64,000 bases of DNA from Paenibacillus dauci (GCF_000971985.1 NZ_LAQQ01000002.1:124001-188000); one strand, 5' to 3'. Shown: positions 29,059 to 37,479, counted from the first letter of the stretch. Program-made: numbers and translations. Notes: generated from the sequence alone by a model not told the origin.

Positions 29059-30159
29059 TTATTTGCCGGCAGCTATTGCTTTCTCCAGTGCTTTGAGTTC
29101 GTCGGTATTACCCTGGTCGCTGTCTCCCCAGCCTTTGACATACTCGCCGAGGTCAGCCGTAGTTACTTTTTTGTCTTTGGGCAGATCATCGCGCTGTACA
29201 TAGACCGGCTCCAGCTCGACGCGTTGATCGGATGTGTTGCCACCAAACTTCTGATACAGATATCGTACCTGTACGCGGCCGATGGTCGTCGGATCAACGG
29301 CTGCAGAGGCTACCCATGGACTGGATGGGTCCTGAATCATGCTGAGGTCTTCATCACTGAGGTCGATACCGTATACTTTGATATCATTGCGACCTGCCTG
29401 TTTGATTGCGTTGGAGGCGCCTTTGGCAAATTCATCCCATGAAGCCCATACCGCAGTAATATCGCCTTTGTTGGGATACTGTTTGAGGATGGCTTCCATC
29501 TGGGTCTGTGCATCGAGCTGTGCATTATCCGCTGTACCAAAAGCAGCAATTTCCTTGATATCCGGATACTTGCCCTGGAACGTCTTGTAGGAAATCTGAC
29601 GGGATTCCATCGGCGGGAAGCCGGCTACCCAGATTTTGACGATGTTACCTTTACCGCCAGCGTCCTTGGCGAGTTGATCCAGTGTCAGTTCGGCCATCTT
29701 CTGGTCGTTCTGTGCAAGACTGGTGACGCCCGGAATACCATCCAGTGCCGAGTCAAAAGCAATGACCGGGATGTTGGCCTGGACAGCCTTTTGCACGCCT
29801 GCTGTCAGTGCTCCTGCATCACCATGGTCAATCAGGATACCGTCAAATTGTCCCTGATTCACGGCTGCATCGAGCGAGGAAGCCATTTTGCTGAGATCAT
29901 TATCCGCAGAGATAACGGTCACGTTGCCACCATATTTGGCGACCTGACTTTTGACCCCGTCTATGTACTGGGCAGAGAATGTACCATTGTTCAGACGCAT
30001 AATCAGAGCGATATTTTTACCGGCGAGTGGCTGATCCGAGGCTGCATCAGCATTTCCGGATGCGTTGTTACCTGTCGAATTATTTCCGCATGCGCCCAGT
30101 ATCACCGCGAATACAAGCAGAATGGAGAGCAAACTTATGGACTTCAGACGTCTTCTCAT
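29059..30159 (-). CDS. Sugar-type ABC substrate-binding lipoprotein
   Basis: The protein has 366 residues. It starts with a lipoprotein signal peptide (lipobox VILGAC) and a short Asn/Gly-rich linker. The Peripla_BP_4 (ribose-binding-protein-like) fold follows: IALIMRLNNGTFSAQYIDGV, ISADNDLSKMASSLDAAVNQ, FDGILIDHGDAGALTAGVQK and IPVIAFDSALDGIPGVTS. It captures the solute outside the membrane. It is the first gene of the ABC-mtnK operon, with GGGGGAAAAG upstream of the ATG, a strong promoter at 30222-30250 and a stem-loop after it. Confidence 0.92.
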   Translation of the reverse strand: MRRRLKSISLLSILLVFAVILGACGNNSTGNNASGNADAASDQPLAGKNIALIMRLNNGTFSAQYIDGVKSQVAKYGGNVTVISADNDLSKMASSLDAAVNQGQFDGILIDHGDAGALTAGVQKAVQANIPVIAFDSALDGIPGVTSLAQNDQKMAELTLDQLAKDAGGKGNIVKIWVAGFPPMESRQISYKTFQGKYPDIKEIAAFGTADNAQLDAQTQMEAILKQYPNKGDITAVWASWDEFAKGASNAIKQAGRNDIKVYGIDLSDEDLSMIQDPSSPWVASAAVDPTTIGRVQVRYLYQKFGGNTSDQRVELEPVYVQRDDLPKDKKVTTADLGEYVKGWGDSDQGNTDELKALEKAIAAGK

Positions 30160-30221
30160 TTTCTTTTCCCCCTGTACGTGAATGCTTTAATGCTTTAAAC
30201 GGCTTGATAATATTAAAATTT

Positions 30222-30250
30222 AATATAGAAGTTAAAACCAAGTATGTCAA
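30222..30250 (-). promoter_or_regulatory. Promoter of the ABC-mtnK operon
   Basis: On the minus strand a perfect TTGACA (complement of 30245-30250) and TATATT (complement of 30222-30227) are 17 bases apart, about 60 bases before the binding-protein start. Confidence 0.75.
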
Positions 30251-30259
30251 TTGGTTTTA
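30233..30259. promoter_or_regulatory. Operator-like inverted repeat over the -35
   Basis: TAAAACCAA (30233-30241) and TTGGTTTTA (30251-30259) are perfect arms around 9 bases. The right end of the spacer is the -35 of the operon promoter. A repressor here would shut the promoter. I saw no SAM (S-box) riboswitch in the leader. Confidence 0.5.
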
Positions 30260-30335
30260 TTAAAATAAATAATTTGGAATTGAAATGTGCAAGAAATGGG
30301 ATGGATATATGTATATTAATGGAATAAATGTATGA

Positions 30336-30364
30336 TTGAGTTGTGTAGATTCTGCCTGTTTATA
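30336..30364 (+). promoter_or_regulatory. Possible promoter for the 118-residue protein
   Basis: TTGAGT (30336-30341) and TTTATA (30359-30364) are 17 bases apart, 23 bases before the start at 30388. Confidence 0.35.
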
Positions 30365-30387
30365 TATTAAATAAGGAGATGATACAT

Positions 30388-30744
30388 ATGAAGAAAATAA
30401 CGATCGTCAAAGCTGTAGTCATGGGTCCTAGGCCACAGATTTATCAGTACGACAAAGGATGGTTTTTCAAGAAGTCTCTTTCCCGGACAATGGAGGAGAA
30501 TCTGAGCGAGGAGATTCGCAGACATCAGCTGGATTATGTCATGGAGATTGACCAGGACTTTCTTTTCCTGGATGAGCTGTTGGAGCAGGGAAGTGACTTT
30601 ATTCTGATCTCGCCGTATGTGAGTACATTTATTAATTTCAACGATATACCAAAAGACAAATTTTATATTATGACACCGGAAGAGTTCGATCAGGGACAGA
30701 CTTCACATATTATGGAGATTCTGCAGCAGCGCCTGCCCGTATAA
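30388..30744 (+). CDS. Uncharacterised 118-residue protein
   Basis: The ATG at 30388 is chosen because AAGGAGA overlaps the ATG at 30379. The protein is soluble, with alternating beta and alpha character: ITIVKAVVMGPRP, a helix near SEEIRRHQLDYVM, FILISPYVSTFI and FYIMTPEEFDQGQ. The pattern recalls a small Rossmann-like or PTS-IIB-like fold, but the phospho-cysteine of IIB proteins is absent. I do not recognise the family. It is divergent from the ABC-mtnK operon and has its own terminator. Confidence 0.7.
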   Translation: MKKITIVKAVVMGPRPQIYQYDKGWFFKKSLSRTMEENLSEEIRRHQLDYVMEIDQDFLFLDELLEQGSDFILISPYVSTFINFNDIPKDKFYIMTPEEFDQGQTSHIMEILQQRLPV

Positions 30745-30758
30745 CGGGTAGGTTTTTT
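30732..30758 (+). terminator. Terminator overlapping the stop of the 118-residue gene
   Basis: CCTGCCCGT and ACGGGTAGG pair around a 3-base loop and are followed by seven T; the stop codon at 30742-30744 is in the loop. Confidence 0.85.
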
Positions 30759-30852
30759 TGTTCATTCGCATTATTGCTGCCTGGAGAATAGAGTGCTTAC
30801 TATTGTAAAGATCATCTAATGTGTCAATCATCCGAAAAGTATATATACAGCA

Positions 30853-30896
30853 AAAAGGATGCAGCTGCCTTTCCTGTGAAGAAAGAAGCTGCATCC
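30853..30896 (-). terminator. Terminator after the broken hydrolase gene
   Basis: GGATGCAGCT and AGCTGCATCC form the stem around a purine-rich loop, with TTTTT following on the minus strand. Confidence 0.8.
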
Positions 30897-30927
30897 TGAT
30901 CTTATATTTAATCGATATAGTTAAGCG

Positions 30928-31823
30928 TTAAGCTTGGGCAAATGTCTGCTTCAATTGTTCAGCCATAAGCTGCCAGGCTTCTTCGGCATGGGCTGGTGTA
31001 CCGTTATGAGTAAAGCCGTGAGCTTCACCGGGGTAATCGCGATAAGTGACCGGTACGCCGGACTCACGTAGCATCTCTGCATACCGGGCTGCCTCTGCGG
31101 CAAGAGAATCGCGGCCCGCCGTAATAATGAGTGCAGGCGGCAGTCCGGTCAGTTGCGAAGAGGAAGCGAGTACAGGCGAAGCCAGTGGGTTACGAGCATC
31201 AGTAGCATTGTCAAAATACATTGCATTGAACATGCGAGCCATATCTACCGGAATTGCTTCCTCAAAAGAAGGCTTGTCTGCCGGATCGGTATCCAGATCA
31301 AGTGGTGGATAGTCGAGAATCTGATAGGCGATCGGCAGCTCGCTGCCTTTTTGCAGATTAAGCAGACATACGGCAGCTGACAGATTGCCTCCGGCGCTGT
31401 GTCCACCAATTGCGAGTCTGGAGCCGTCTCCGTCCCATTCAGAGGCGCATGCTGCATGATCCACTGTGCGACTTCATAGCACTGATAGACCGCAGCAGGG
31501 AAAGGATATTCCGGTGCCAGTACATATTCCACATTGAACACCATACAGCCGGACAGATCGGCAACGTAGGCGCACCACGGATCATCCATCTCCGGCGTGC
31601 CGAGTACAAAGCCGCCTCCATGCAGATTGATAAATACCGGCGCAGGTTTTGCTGCATGCAGTGGAACATAGACATGCGTGCGTGCTTCTCCATAGGAGGT
31701 TGGAATCCGGATTTCATGGCGCTGTGCTGCCGGTGTACCCGGTGGGGTCAGTGTGCCTCCATCAACCTGTGTAAACTGCTGCTGACGGATCTTGCGAATT
31801 ATCTCCAATTGTTGTTCTTTCAT
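30928..31823 (-). pseudogene. Alpha/beta hydrolase (HSL-type), frameshifted
   Basis: The intended protein is about 298 residues. The ATG at 31821-31823 follows GGAGTGATACC. The first frame gives INLHGGGFVLGTPEMDDPW (the HGGG oxyanion loop of hormone-sensitive-lipase-type esterases) and runs to MQHAPLNG. The rest, with the nucleophile elbow AIGGHSAGGNLSAAV, the acid IITAGRDSL and the histidine PGEAHGFTH, lies in another frame. Deleting one CT of the CTCT at 31441-31444 (AGAG on the plus strand) restores APEWDGDGSRLAIGGHSAGG. The gene therefore appears inactivated by a 2-base duplication, unless it is a sequencing error. The intact enzyme would hydrolyse short-chain esters. Confidence 0.85.
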
Positions 31824-31987
31824 CGGTATCACTCCATTTCGGGTCAAATGTCATTCGTAACTGTTACATAGGGAACATTGGGATTGTCCTGTATTGTAAA
31901 TAGTCAAACATTCGAACCTGAAGGCATCCTCCATCTATTCAAATTCATTCTATTCGTCGCTTCATGTTCGTATCGTTTGTTGGTTGC

Positions 31988-32008
31988 AGGTCAATCATAG
32001 ATTGACCT
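31988..32008. promoter_or_regulatory. Inverted repeat upstream of glycerate operon
   Basis: AGGTCAAT and ATTGACCT are perfect arms around 5 bases, extendable by one more pair. A second dyad, TGTAA-N6-TTACA, lies at 32021-32036. Either may bind the CdaR-type regulator encoded downstream or another factor. Confidence 0.4.
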
Positions 32009-32104
32009 GTACTTTATAATTGTAAGCGGATTTACATATCAATTCAAATAGGGGTAATACCGGTTGTTCATTTGCACAATGAATTTCGTCCTTCTATCAA
32101 TATC

Positions 32105-32118
32105 TTTAAGCGCTTACT
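32105..32118. promoter_or_regulatory. cre-like site (CcpA) before GntP permease
   Basis: TTTAAGCGCTTACT matches the consensus TGWAANCGNTNWCA at 12 of 14 positions and lies just upstream of a TATAAT -10 (32124-32129). CcpA binding there would give glucose repression. Confidence 0.45.
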
Positions 32119-32167
32119 CTCACTATAATGAAAGCGTGTTCAAATAGTTGGCAGGGGGATGCACGGT

Positions 32168-33463
32168 ATGGATGGATTAGTGATTAGCTGGATCGGTGCG
32201 CTGGCAGGACTGGCGCTGGCGATTGTTTTGATTTTACGTAAATTAAATCCAGTCTACGCATTGTTTCTCGGTGCGATCGTAGGTGCGCTGCTGGGCGGAG
32301 CGAATCTGGTACAGACTGTAGATGTTCTTGTAAGCGGTACCCAAAGTGTAATGGGAACGGTGCTGCGGGTACTGGCAGCCGGTGTGCTGGCTGGAGTCAT
32401 GATGGAATCGGGAGCTGCCGAGACGATTGCACAGTCGATTGTCCGCAAATTCGGAGGCAGCAAAGCAATACTGGCATTGGCGCTGGCGACGATGATTATT
32501 ACAGCAGTTGGCGTATTTATCCCGGTCGCTGTGTTGATCGTGGCACCTATCGCCCTGTCGGTCGGTAACAAGATGGGTGTGTCCAAGCTGGCGCTGCTGG
32601 TTGCTTTATCCGGCGGTGGCAAGGCAGGCAATATCATTTCTCCCAATCCGAATACAATCGCAGCGGCGCGGGGATTCAATCTGGAACTGAGCCATGTGAT
32701 GCTGGCGGGATTCGTTCCTGCGGTATGCGGACTGATAGTAGCCGTATTACTCGCTTCCATGCTCAAAAATAAAGGCGTGATGGTAACCGATCAGGAAGCG
32801 GATAACGGCGATACGGATACTTCGCATTATCCACCACTTGGCAAAGCCATTGTCGCTCCGCTGGTTGCCGTTATTCTGCTGATGATCAATCCGATCGGCT
32901 CCATTACGGGAATCGGCTTCCTCTCGACCTTTAAGGTAGATGCGATGTATATTCTGCCGATTGCCGGTATTATCGGAATGCTGGCGATGGGGCAGGCGAA
33001 GAATATCGTGAAATACACGACAGCAGGACTGAATAAAATGACAGCGACGGTGCTGATTCTGATCGGTGCCGGTGGTATTGCCGGTCTGATCTCGGCATCC
33101 GATCTGTCGGTACAGGTAGTAGCACTGATCGAAGCATCCGGAATCTCGGGTACGTTCCTTGCTCCGATCTCCGGTATTCTGATGGCAGCGGCGACCGCTT
33201 CTACATCGACCGGTGTTATTCTGGCGACGGGTTCCTTTGGCGAGGCGATTCTGAATATGGGTACGGCTCCACTGGCTGCTGCCGTTATGGTACATACCGG
33301 AGCGACTGTGATTGATTCCCTGCCGCAGGGAAATTATTTCCATGTGACAGCAGACAGCATGAAGATGAGCATCAAACAGCGGATGGGTGTTGTTCCGTAC
33401 GAAGTCATGGTTGGCGGTACGATGACTATTGTGGCAACGATTATGTATGGATTCCTGCTGTAA
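32168..33463 (+). CDS. GntP family permease (glycerate/gluconate)
   Basis: The protein has 431 residues from the ATG at 32168; GGGGG lies too close to the earlier ATG at 32159. It has about 12 membrane segments. GntP landmarks are RKLNPVYALFLGAIVGALLG, GSKAILALALATMIITAVGV, LLVALSGGGKAGNIISPNPN and TASTSTGVILATG. These proteins are proton symporters for gluconate, glycerate or related sugar acids. It is co-transcribed with glycerate kinase 27 bases downstream, so glycerate is the most likely substrate. Confidence 0.92.
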   Translation: MDGLVISWIGALAGLALAIVLILRKLNPVYALFLGAIVGALLGGANLVQTVDVLVSGTQSVMGTVLRVLAAGVLAGVMMESGAAETIAQSIVRKFGGSKAILALALATMIITAVGVFIPVAVLIVAPIALSVGNKMGVSKLALLVALSGGGKAGNIISPNPNTIAAARGFNLELSHVMLAGFVPAVCGLIVAVLLASMLKNKGVMVTDQEADNGDTDTSHYPPLGKAIVAPLVAVILLMINPIGSITGIGFLSTFKVDAMYILPIAGIIGMLAMGQAKNIVKYTTAGLNKMTATVLILIGAGGIAGLISASDLSVQVVALIEASGISGTFLAPISGILMAAATASTSTGVILATGSFGEAILNMGTAPLAAAVMVHTGATVIDSLPQGNYFHVTADSMKMSIKQRMGVVPYEVMVGGTMTIVATIMYGFLL

Positions 33464-33490
33464 TCTACTATTTTCGAACGGGGTGGAGAG

Positions 33491-34633
33491 ATGAGAGAGA
33501 AGACATTTGTACTGGCACCGGATTCATTCAAAGAAAGCATGACAGCCAAGGAAGTCTGCGTGGCGATGGAAAAAGGGCTGCGCCGGGTCTATCCGGCGGC
33601 ACAGTATATTCATGTACCGATGGCAGACGGCGGTGAGGGCACTGTACAATCGCTGGTGGATGCTTCCGGCGGACAGATGCGCCAGCTGGAAGTGACGGGT
33701 CCGCTTGGTCAGCCGGTATTGGCGCAGTACGGTATTCTTGGCGATGGAACGACAGCAGCGATCGAAATGGCTTCAGCAAGTGGCATTCAGCTGGTGAGCA
33801 GGGAACAGCGCAATCCACTGCTGACTACCACCTATGGTACCGGCGAGTTGATCCGTGCCTGTCTCGATCAGGGGATTCGCAAGCTGATTATCGGAATTGG
33901 TGGCAGTGCTACCAATGATGGAGGAGCCGGCATGGCGCAGGCGCTTGGTGCGCGGCTGCTCGATGAACAGGGGCAGGAGCTGCCACGTGGTGGTGGTGCG
34001 TTGAGTCTTCTGGCGCGAATAGATACTGAACAGCTGGATGCCCGGCTGCAGCAGGTAGAGATGATCGTCGCTTGCGATGTAACCAATCCGCTGTGCGGCA
34101 AGCAGGGAGCCTCTGCCGTATTTGGACCGCAAAAAGGCGCTACACCGGACATGGTGCAGGAGCTGGACACTGCACTGGAGCATTATGCAGATATCATCTC
34201 GTCACAGCTGGACAGGGAAGTACGCCATATTCCCGGTGCAGGTGCAGCCGGCGGACTGGGTGCAGGTCTGCTGACTTTTACACGGACTACACTGCGCCGG
34301 GGGATCGAGATCGTGATTGAATATACAGGACTCCGGGAGAAGCTGAGCGAAGCGGATATTGTATTTACCGGAGAAGGCGGAATGGATTTTCAGACCAAAT
34401 TCGGCAAAACCCCGCATGGCGTCGCCGCTGCTGCCAAAGCAGCAGGCAAACCGGTTATCGCCGTGACCGGCTATATGGGCGAAGGAATCGAGACATTGTA
34501 CGATGAAGGGATTAATGCGATTTTTGGTATTGTACCAAAAGCGGCAGTCCTGGAAGAGCTGCTGGAACAGGGACCGTACAATGTAGAGCGTACGATGGAG
34601 AATATAGCACGATTGCTTCATTTGCAGGATTAG
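33491..34633 (+). CDS. glxK: Glycerate kinase (GarK/GlxK family)
   Basis: The protein has 380 residues, normal for the family. It shows FVLAPDSFKESMTAKEV at the N-terminus, PMADGGEGTVQSLVDASGG, IGIGGSATNDGGAGMAQALG near residue 135, AGAAGGLGAGLL near 255 and DIVFTGEGGMDFQTKFGKTP near 290. All are signature regions of the type I glycerate kinases, which convert D-glycerate to 2- or 3-phosphoglycerate with ATP. A GGGGTGGAGAG site precedes the ATG. It forms an operon with the GntP permease. Confidence 0.94.
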   Translation: MREKTFVLAPDSFKESMTAKEVCVAMEKGLRRVYPAAQYIHVPMADGGEGTVQSLVDASGGQMRQLEVTGPLGQPVLAQYGILGDGTTAAIEMASASGIQLVSREQRNPLLTTTYGTGELIRACLDQGIRKLIIGIGGSATNDGGAGMAQALGARLLDEQGQELPRGGGALSLLARIDTEQLDARLQQVEMIVACDVTNPLCGKQGASAVFGPQKGATPDMVQELDTALEHYADIISSQLDREVRHIPGAGAAGGLGAGLLTFTRTTLRRGIEIVIEYTGLREKLSEADIVFTGEGGMDFQTKFGKTPHGVAAAAKAAGKPVIAVTGYMGEGIETLYDEGINAIFGIVPKAAVLEELLEQGPYNVERTMENIARLLHLQD

Positions 34634-34708
34634 TCGCCTGCCCATAGAGATGATCATCCTGTAGAGATTCCAGGGCAACGCTGCATTCAGTATCGAACTA
34701 ACTACAAA

Positions 34709-34765
34709 AAGACCTATATTTTCTCCAGCGTTCCACACGCAAGGCAGGAGAGAATATAGGTCTTA
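34709..34765. terminator. Bidirectional terminator
   Basis: AAGACCTATATTTTCTCC and GGAGAGAATATAGGTCTT form an 18-base stem with one mismatch. It separates the convergent glycerate-kinase and CdaR genes. Confidence 0.88.
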
Positions 34766-34847
34766 TTTGCCGATCTGGAAGCAGATGATATACAACGTCT
34801 GCTAATTGCCGATCTGTATGCCTTTGATACGTGTTCCACGTACTGAA

Positions 34848-35885
34848 TCAGAAGTGTATGGACAGTAGTCCATGAGTCAGCTCGATCAGTTCCAGCAGAT
34901 GGCGCGGGTCTTTGCCGGTAAGCGTATGGATTCGCTTTAGCCGATACTGCAGGGTATTACGATGAATATTCAGATCAAGAGCCGTATCATGAATACTGCC
35001 GTTATGGAAAATAAAACTCCGCAGTGTATCCAGCAGATCAGCGGTATCTTCCAGCCTGGCAGCGGCATTGGACAGCGGCGACAGTGGAGCCTGGCTGAAC
35101 CTTACCAGAAACTGAACATCATCATAACAGGCTGTTCGCGAAGGCGGACGCAAAGCGAGCAGGATCTGCATCGTATCACGAGCCTGTAGATAGCTGTTGG
35201 CAATACTGCTGTCCAGTCGTCCGGCTGCGATAAAAGCCTCCGGCTGATCCTGCAAAAAGCGCTGCATAATCGGCAGCAGTTCCTCCTGGTTCTGTATCAT
35301 AACGACAAAGGAGCCTTGTTGTTCATGTATCCGAAAAGAAGGAAACAGCAGCAGCAATCTGCCGGTGTGCTCATTCAGCTGCAGTCCATGGATATACAGC
35401 ACAGCCGTCTGCAGCAGCAGATCCAGCTGGTACACCGAAGCTTCCCGGCGCAGCTTTTGCGGATAGGAAGAGCCGCGATATTCCAGCAGCGTATCCAGAA
35501 AAGCCTTTTTGCGGCTGGCTTCATGAGCGAGGCTCTCGAGTCTGCTACGCTGCTCGATCAGCAGTGATACGGTCGTCCGCACCAGATTGCAGAATGGCCG
35601 CACTTCATCGGGCTCTCCGGTAATGCCAATCACACCGATATACTGCCCATCGATCACGATAGGCTCGTTGGTCCCTTTTTGCTCCAAGCGACCGTCTTGC
35701 CAGACCTCTATACGCTGACCGGTAGCAAGTGCTTCGACCGCACCGGGATGAATCGTACCGATCCGATGAGTGCTGCCGCTGCCGATAATAACGCCCTGTT
35801 CATTCATAATATTGATGTTGTACGGAATATCGAGCATCATTTTGTCGACGATATCCTGTGCTTGTTTCTCTGAGAGTCTGTACAT
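34848..35885 (-). CDS. CdaR family sugar-diacid regulator
   Basis: The protein has 345 residues from the ATG at 35883-35885, which follows AGGAGGAAGTAC. The N-terminal sugar-diacid recognition domain (1-135) has ALATGQRIEVWQDGRLEQKG and PIVIDGQYIGVIGITGEPDE. A central GGDEF-like region follows. The C-terminal PucR-type HTH reads DTLRSFIFHNGSIHDTALDL, then NIHRNTLQYRLKRIHTLTGKDPR. CdaR proteins activate uptake and use of glucarate, galactarate and glycerate. It lies convergent to the glycerate permease/kinase operon and is its likely activator. Confidence 0.9.
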   Translation of the reverse strand: MYRLSEKQAQDIVDKMMLDIPYNINIMNEQGVIIGSGSTHRIGTIHPGAVEALATGQRIEVWQDGRLEQKGTNEPIVIDGQYIGVIGITGEPDEVRPFCNLVRTTVSLLIEQRSRLESLAHEASRKKAFLDTLLEYRGSSYPQKLRREASVYQLDLLLQTAVLYIHGLQLNEHTGRLLLLFPSFRIHEQQGSFVVMIQNQEELLPIMQRFLQDQPEAFIAAGRLDSSIANSYLQARDTMQILLALRPPSRTACYDDVQFLVRFSQAPLSPLSNAAARLEDTADLLDTLRSFIFHNGSIHDTALDLNIHRNTLQYRLKRIHTLTGKDPRHLLELIELTHGLLSIHF

Positions 35886-35919
35886 GTACTTCCTCCTGTG
35901 CCTGCACATTCCATCTGTA

Positions 35920-36549
35920 TTAACGGCTGCTAAAAGCGACCTTCAGTCCGATCAGTGCAAAGAGGGCACCCTGCATCATATTGATTTTGCGGGAAATGCG
36001 AGGCTTCTTGATCAGCCATTTGCGCACGCGGTCTGCACATACGCTCACTATCGTAAACAGGATCAGTGCCTGAATCATAAAAACAAAACCCAATACCAGC
36101 ATCTGCAGCGGCACATAGCCTGCCTGCTGATTAACAAAAGGCGGCAGCAGCGCGAGGAAAAATAACGATACTTTGGGATTTAGAGCACTCATGACAATGC
36201 CGCGGCGGTATAAGGTGCCAAATTGGAGAGCAGGCAGCTGTCCACTATCTACCAGCAGTTCTTCATCCCGTGCACGGAACGATTTCCAGGCGAGATACAG
36301 CAGATAGGCGGCACCTGCATATTTGACGATATTAAAAGCCAGTGCCGATTGGTAAATGAGTGCCGATATGCCGAGTGTAGCTGCAGTAATATGTACGAGC
36401 AGTCCGGTACAAAGACCGAGGGTAGTAGCAATCCCAGCCTTTCTCCCATGAGCGATACTCTGGGCCAGTACAAACATGTTGTCCGGTCCCGGCAGCAGTG
36501 TCAGCAGTACCGCTGTGCCGAGAAAGGATAAAACCGATAACAGATCCAT
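35920..36549 (-). CDS. LysE family amino-acid exporter
   Basis: The protein has 209 residues from the ATG at 36547-36549, which follows GGGAG; upstream in-frame ATGs lack such a site. It has about six membrane segments. LysE/RhtB hallmarks are LLTLLPGPDNMFVLAQSIAH, GRKAGIATTLGLCTGLLVH and GIVMSALNPKVSLFFLALLP. Family members export lysine, threonine, homoserine or similar compounds. Only 34 bases separate it from the CdaR gene downstream on the same strand, so the two may share a transcript, although a functional link is not obvious. Confidence 0.9.
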   Translation of the reverse strand: MDLLSVLSFLGTAVLLTLLPGPDNMFVLAQSIAHGRKAGIATTLGLCTGLLVHITAATLGISALIYQSALAFNIVKYAGAAYLLYLAWKSFRARDEELLVDSGQLPALQFGTLYRRGIVMSALNPKVSLFFLALLPPFVNQQAGYVPLQMLVLGFVFMIQALILFTIVSVCADRVRKWLIKKPRISRKINMMQGALFALIGLKVAFSSR

Positions 36550-36739
36550 TCGCTTCATCTCCCTGCATTCCATAGTCATACGTTATGGAATCATAATATG
36601 TCTGTATTCTAGCAAAGAAATACAGACAACCGGAAGCAAGAAATGCACACATCTCCAACCTTTTGCGATAATAAGCTGGAGAAGAATGAATTAACTGCGA
36701 TTTGATGCGACTGAATCGGCAAAACGGATAACATAACAA

Positions 36740-36763
36740 AAAGCAGTCTGATCAGACTGCTTT
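36740..36763. terminator. Perfect palindromic terminator
   Basis: AAAGCAGTCTGA and TCAGACTGCTTT form a perfect 24-base palindrome with no loop spacing, followed by T on the minus strand. It closes the LysM gene (and the repeats after it). Confidence 0.75.
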
Positions 36764-36803
36764 CGTTAATGCAGCAAAGCTGCTATATATGAAATGGCTC
36801 TGG

Positions 36804-36896
36804 CAGGAGCGTATTTTCATTTTGTGGAACAGGGCAGGAGCGTATTTTCATTTTGTGGAACAGGACAGGAGCGTGTTCTTATTTTTGTGGAACAGT
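36804..36896. repeat. Three 31-base tandem repeats at the LysM gene 3' end
   Basis: Units begin at 36804, 36835 and 36866 with CAGGAGCGT and end with GTGGAACAG. The first two are nearly identical. The third differs by a few bases and contains the stop codon and last codons of the LysM gene. The array thus looks like a repeated copy of the gene's own 3' end. Confidence 0.85.
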
Positions 36897-37295
36897 CAGC
36901 TGGTAGCCGGCAGGCAGCAGGTTGTTGGCAGCAACCAGTTCGTCTACAGTCACACCGTATTGAGCAGCGATTTCAGTCAGGCTGGCACCTTGTGGAACGA
37001 CTACGAGAATATCCTGTTTGGTAGCATCTGTAGACGGTGCAGCATTATTTTCCGGTTGAGTTGTAGTAACTTCTTCCGGAGTACCGAACAGTGCGTTAAA
37101 TTGTTCTGCCTGAGCAGCCAGGAAAGCAGCATTATTAGCGCGATCTTCTGCGCGGTCTTTATTTTTCTCATGAGCGGATTGAGTACTGGATGCAGCAAAT
37201 GCATGGCTGCCTCCGATTGGTGCGACAACAGCTACAGCTCCCAGGCTGGCGGCTAAAGCAGTGGACAACATTACTTTTTGAATAGTGGTTTTCAT
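36879..37295 (-). CDS. Secreted LysM-domain protein
   Basis: The protein has 138 residues. It starts with a signal peptide (1-35, ending SHAFAAS). A charged helical linker follows (HEKNKDRAEDRANNAAFLAA). A single LysM-like domain closes the protein (about 92-138: VVVPQGASLTEIAAQYGVTV, then DELVAANNLLPAGYQLTVPQ). LysM domains bind peptidoglycan, so the protein is probably wall-associated. No catalytic domain is present. AGAGGAGA precedes the ATG, and a clear promoter lies at 37361-37389. The 3' end is part of a 31-base repeat array. Confidence 0.85.
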   Translation of the reverse strand: MKTTIQKVMLSTALAASLGAVAVVAPIGGSHAFAASSTQSAHEKNKDRAEDRANNAAFLAAQAEQFNALFGTPEEVTTTQPENNAAPSTDATKQDILVVVPQGASLTEIAAQYGVTVDELVAANNLLPAGYQLTVPQK

Positions 37296-37360
37296 GATAA
37301 CAATCTCCTCTTATTTAAATTATTTTTTGTAGTTAGTTACGTTTAATAACCTTATATACT

Positions 37361-37389
37361 TATAATATTACTAAATTAAGATAATTACA
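37361..37389 (-). promoter_or_regulatory. Promoter of LysM gene
   Basis: On the minus strand TTGTAA (complement of 37384-37389) and TATTAT (complement of 37361-37366) are 17 bases apart. Confidence 0.6.
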
Positions 37390-37458
37390 AGTCTATTTAA
37401 AAACTTTTTTTGATTTATTTCAGAATATTTTCAAAAATAACTTTGTACAGCAGAAATA

Positions 37459-37479
37459 GCCCTTATCGAGGATAAGGGC
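37459..37479 (-). terminator. Hairpin after CdsA-like gene
   Basis: GCCCTTATC and GATAAGGGC form a perfect stem with a 3-base loop. The T tract is weak, so termination is probable but not certain. Confidence 0.55.

Noticed and set aside
30160-30387. SAM (S-box) riboswitch before the ABC-mtnK operon
   Set aside because: I looked because mtnK is often S-box controlled, but none of the conserved S-box elements is visible; a conventional promoter and dyad are present instead.
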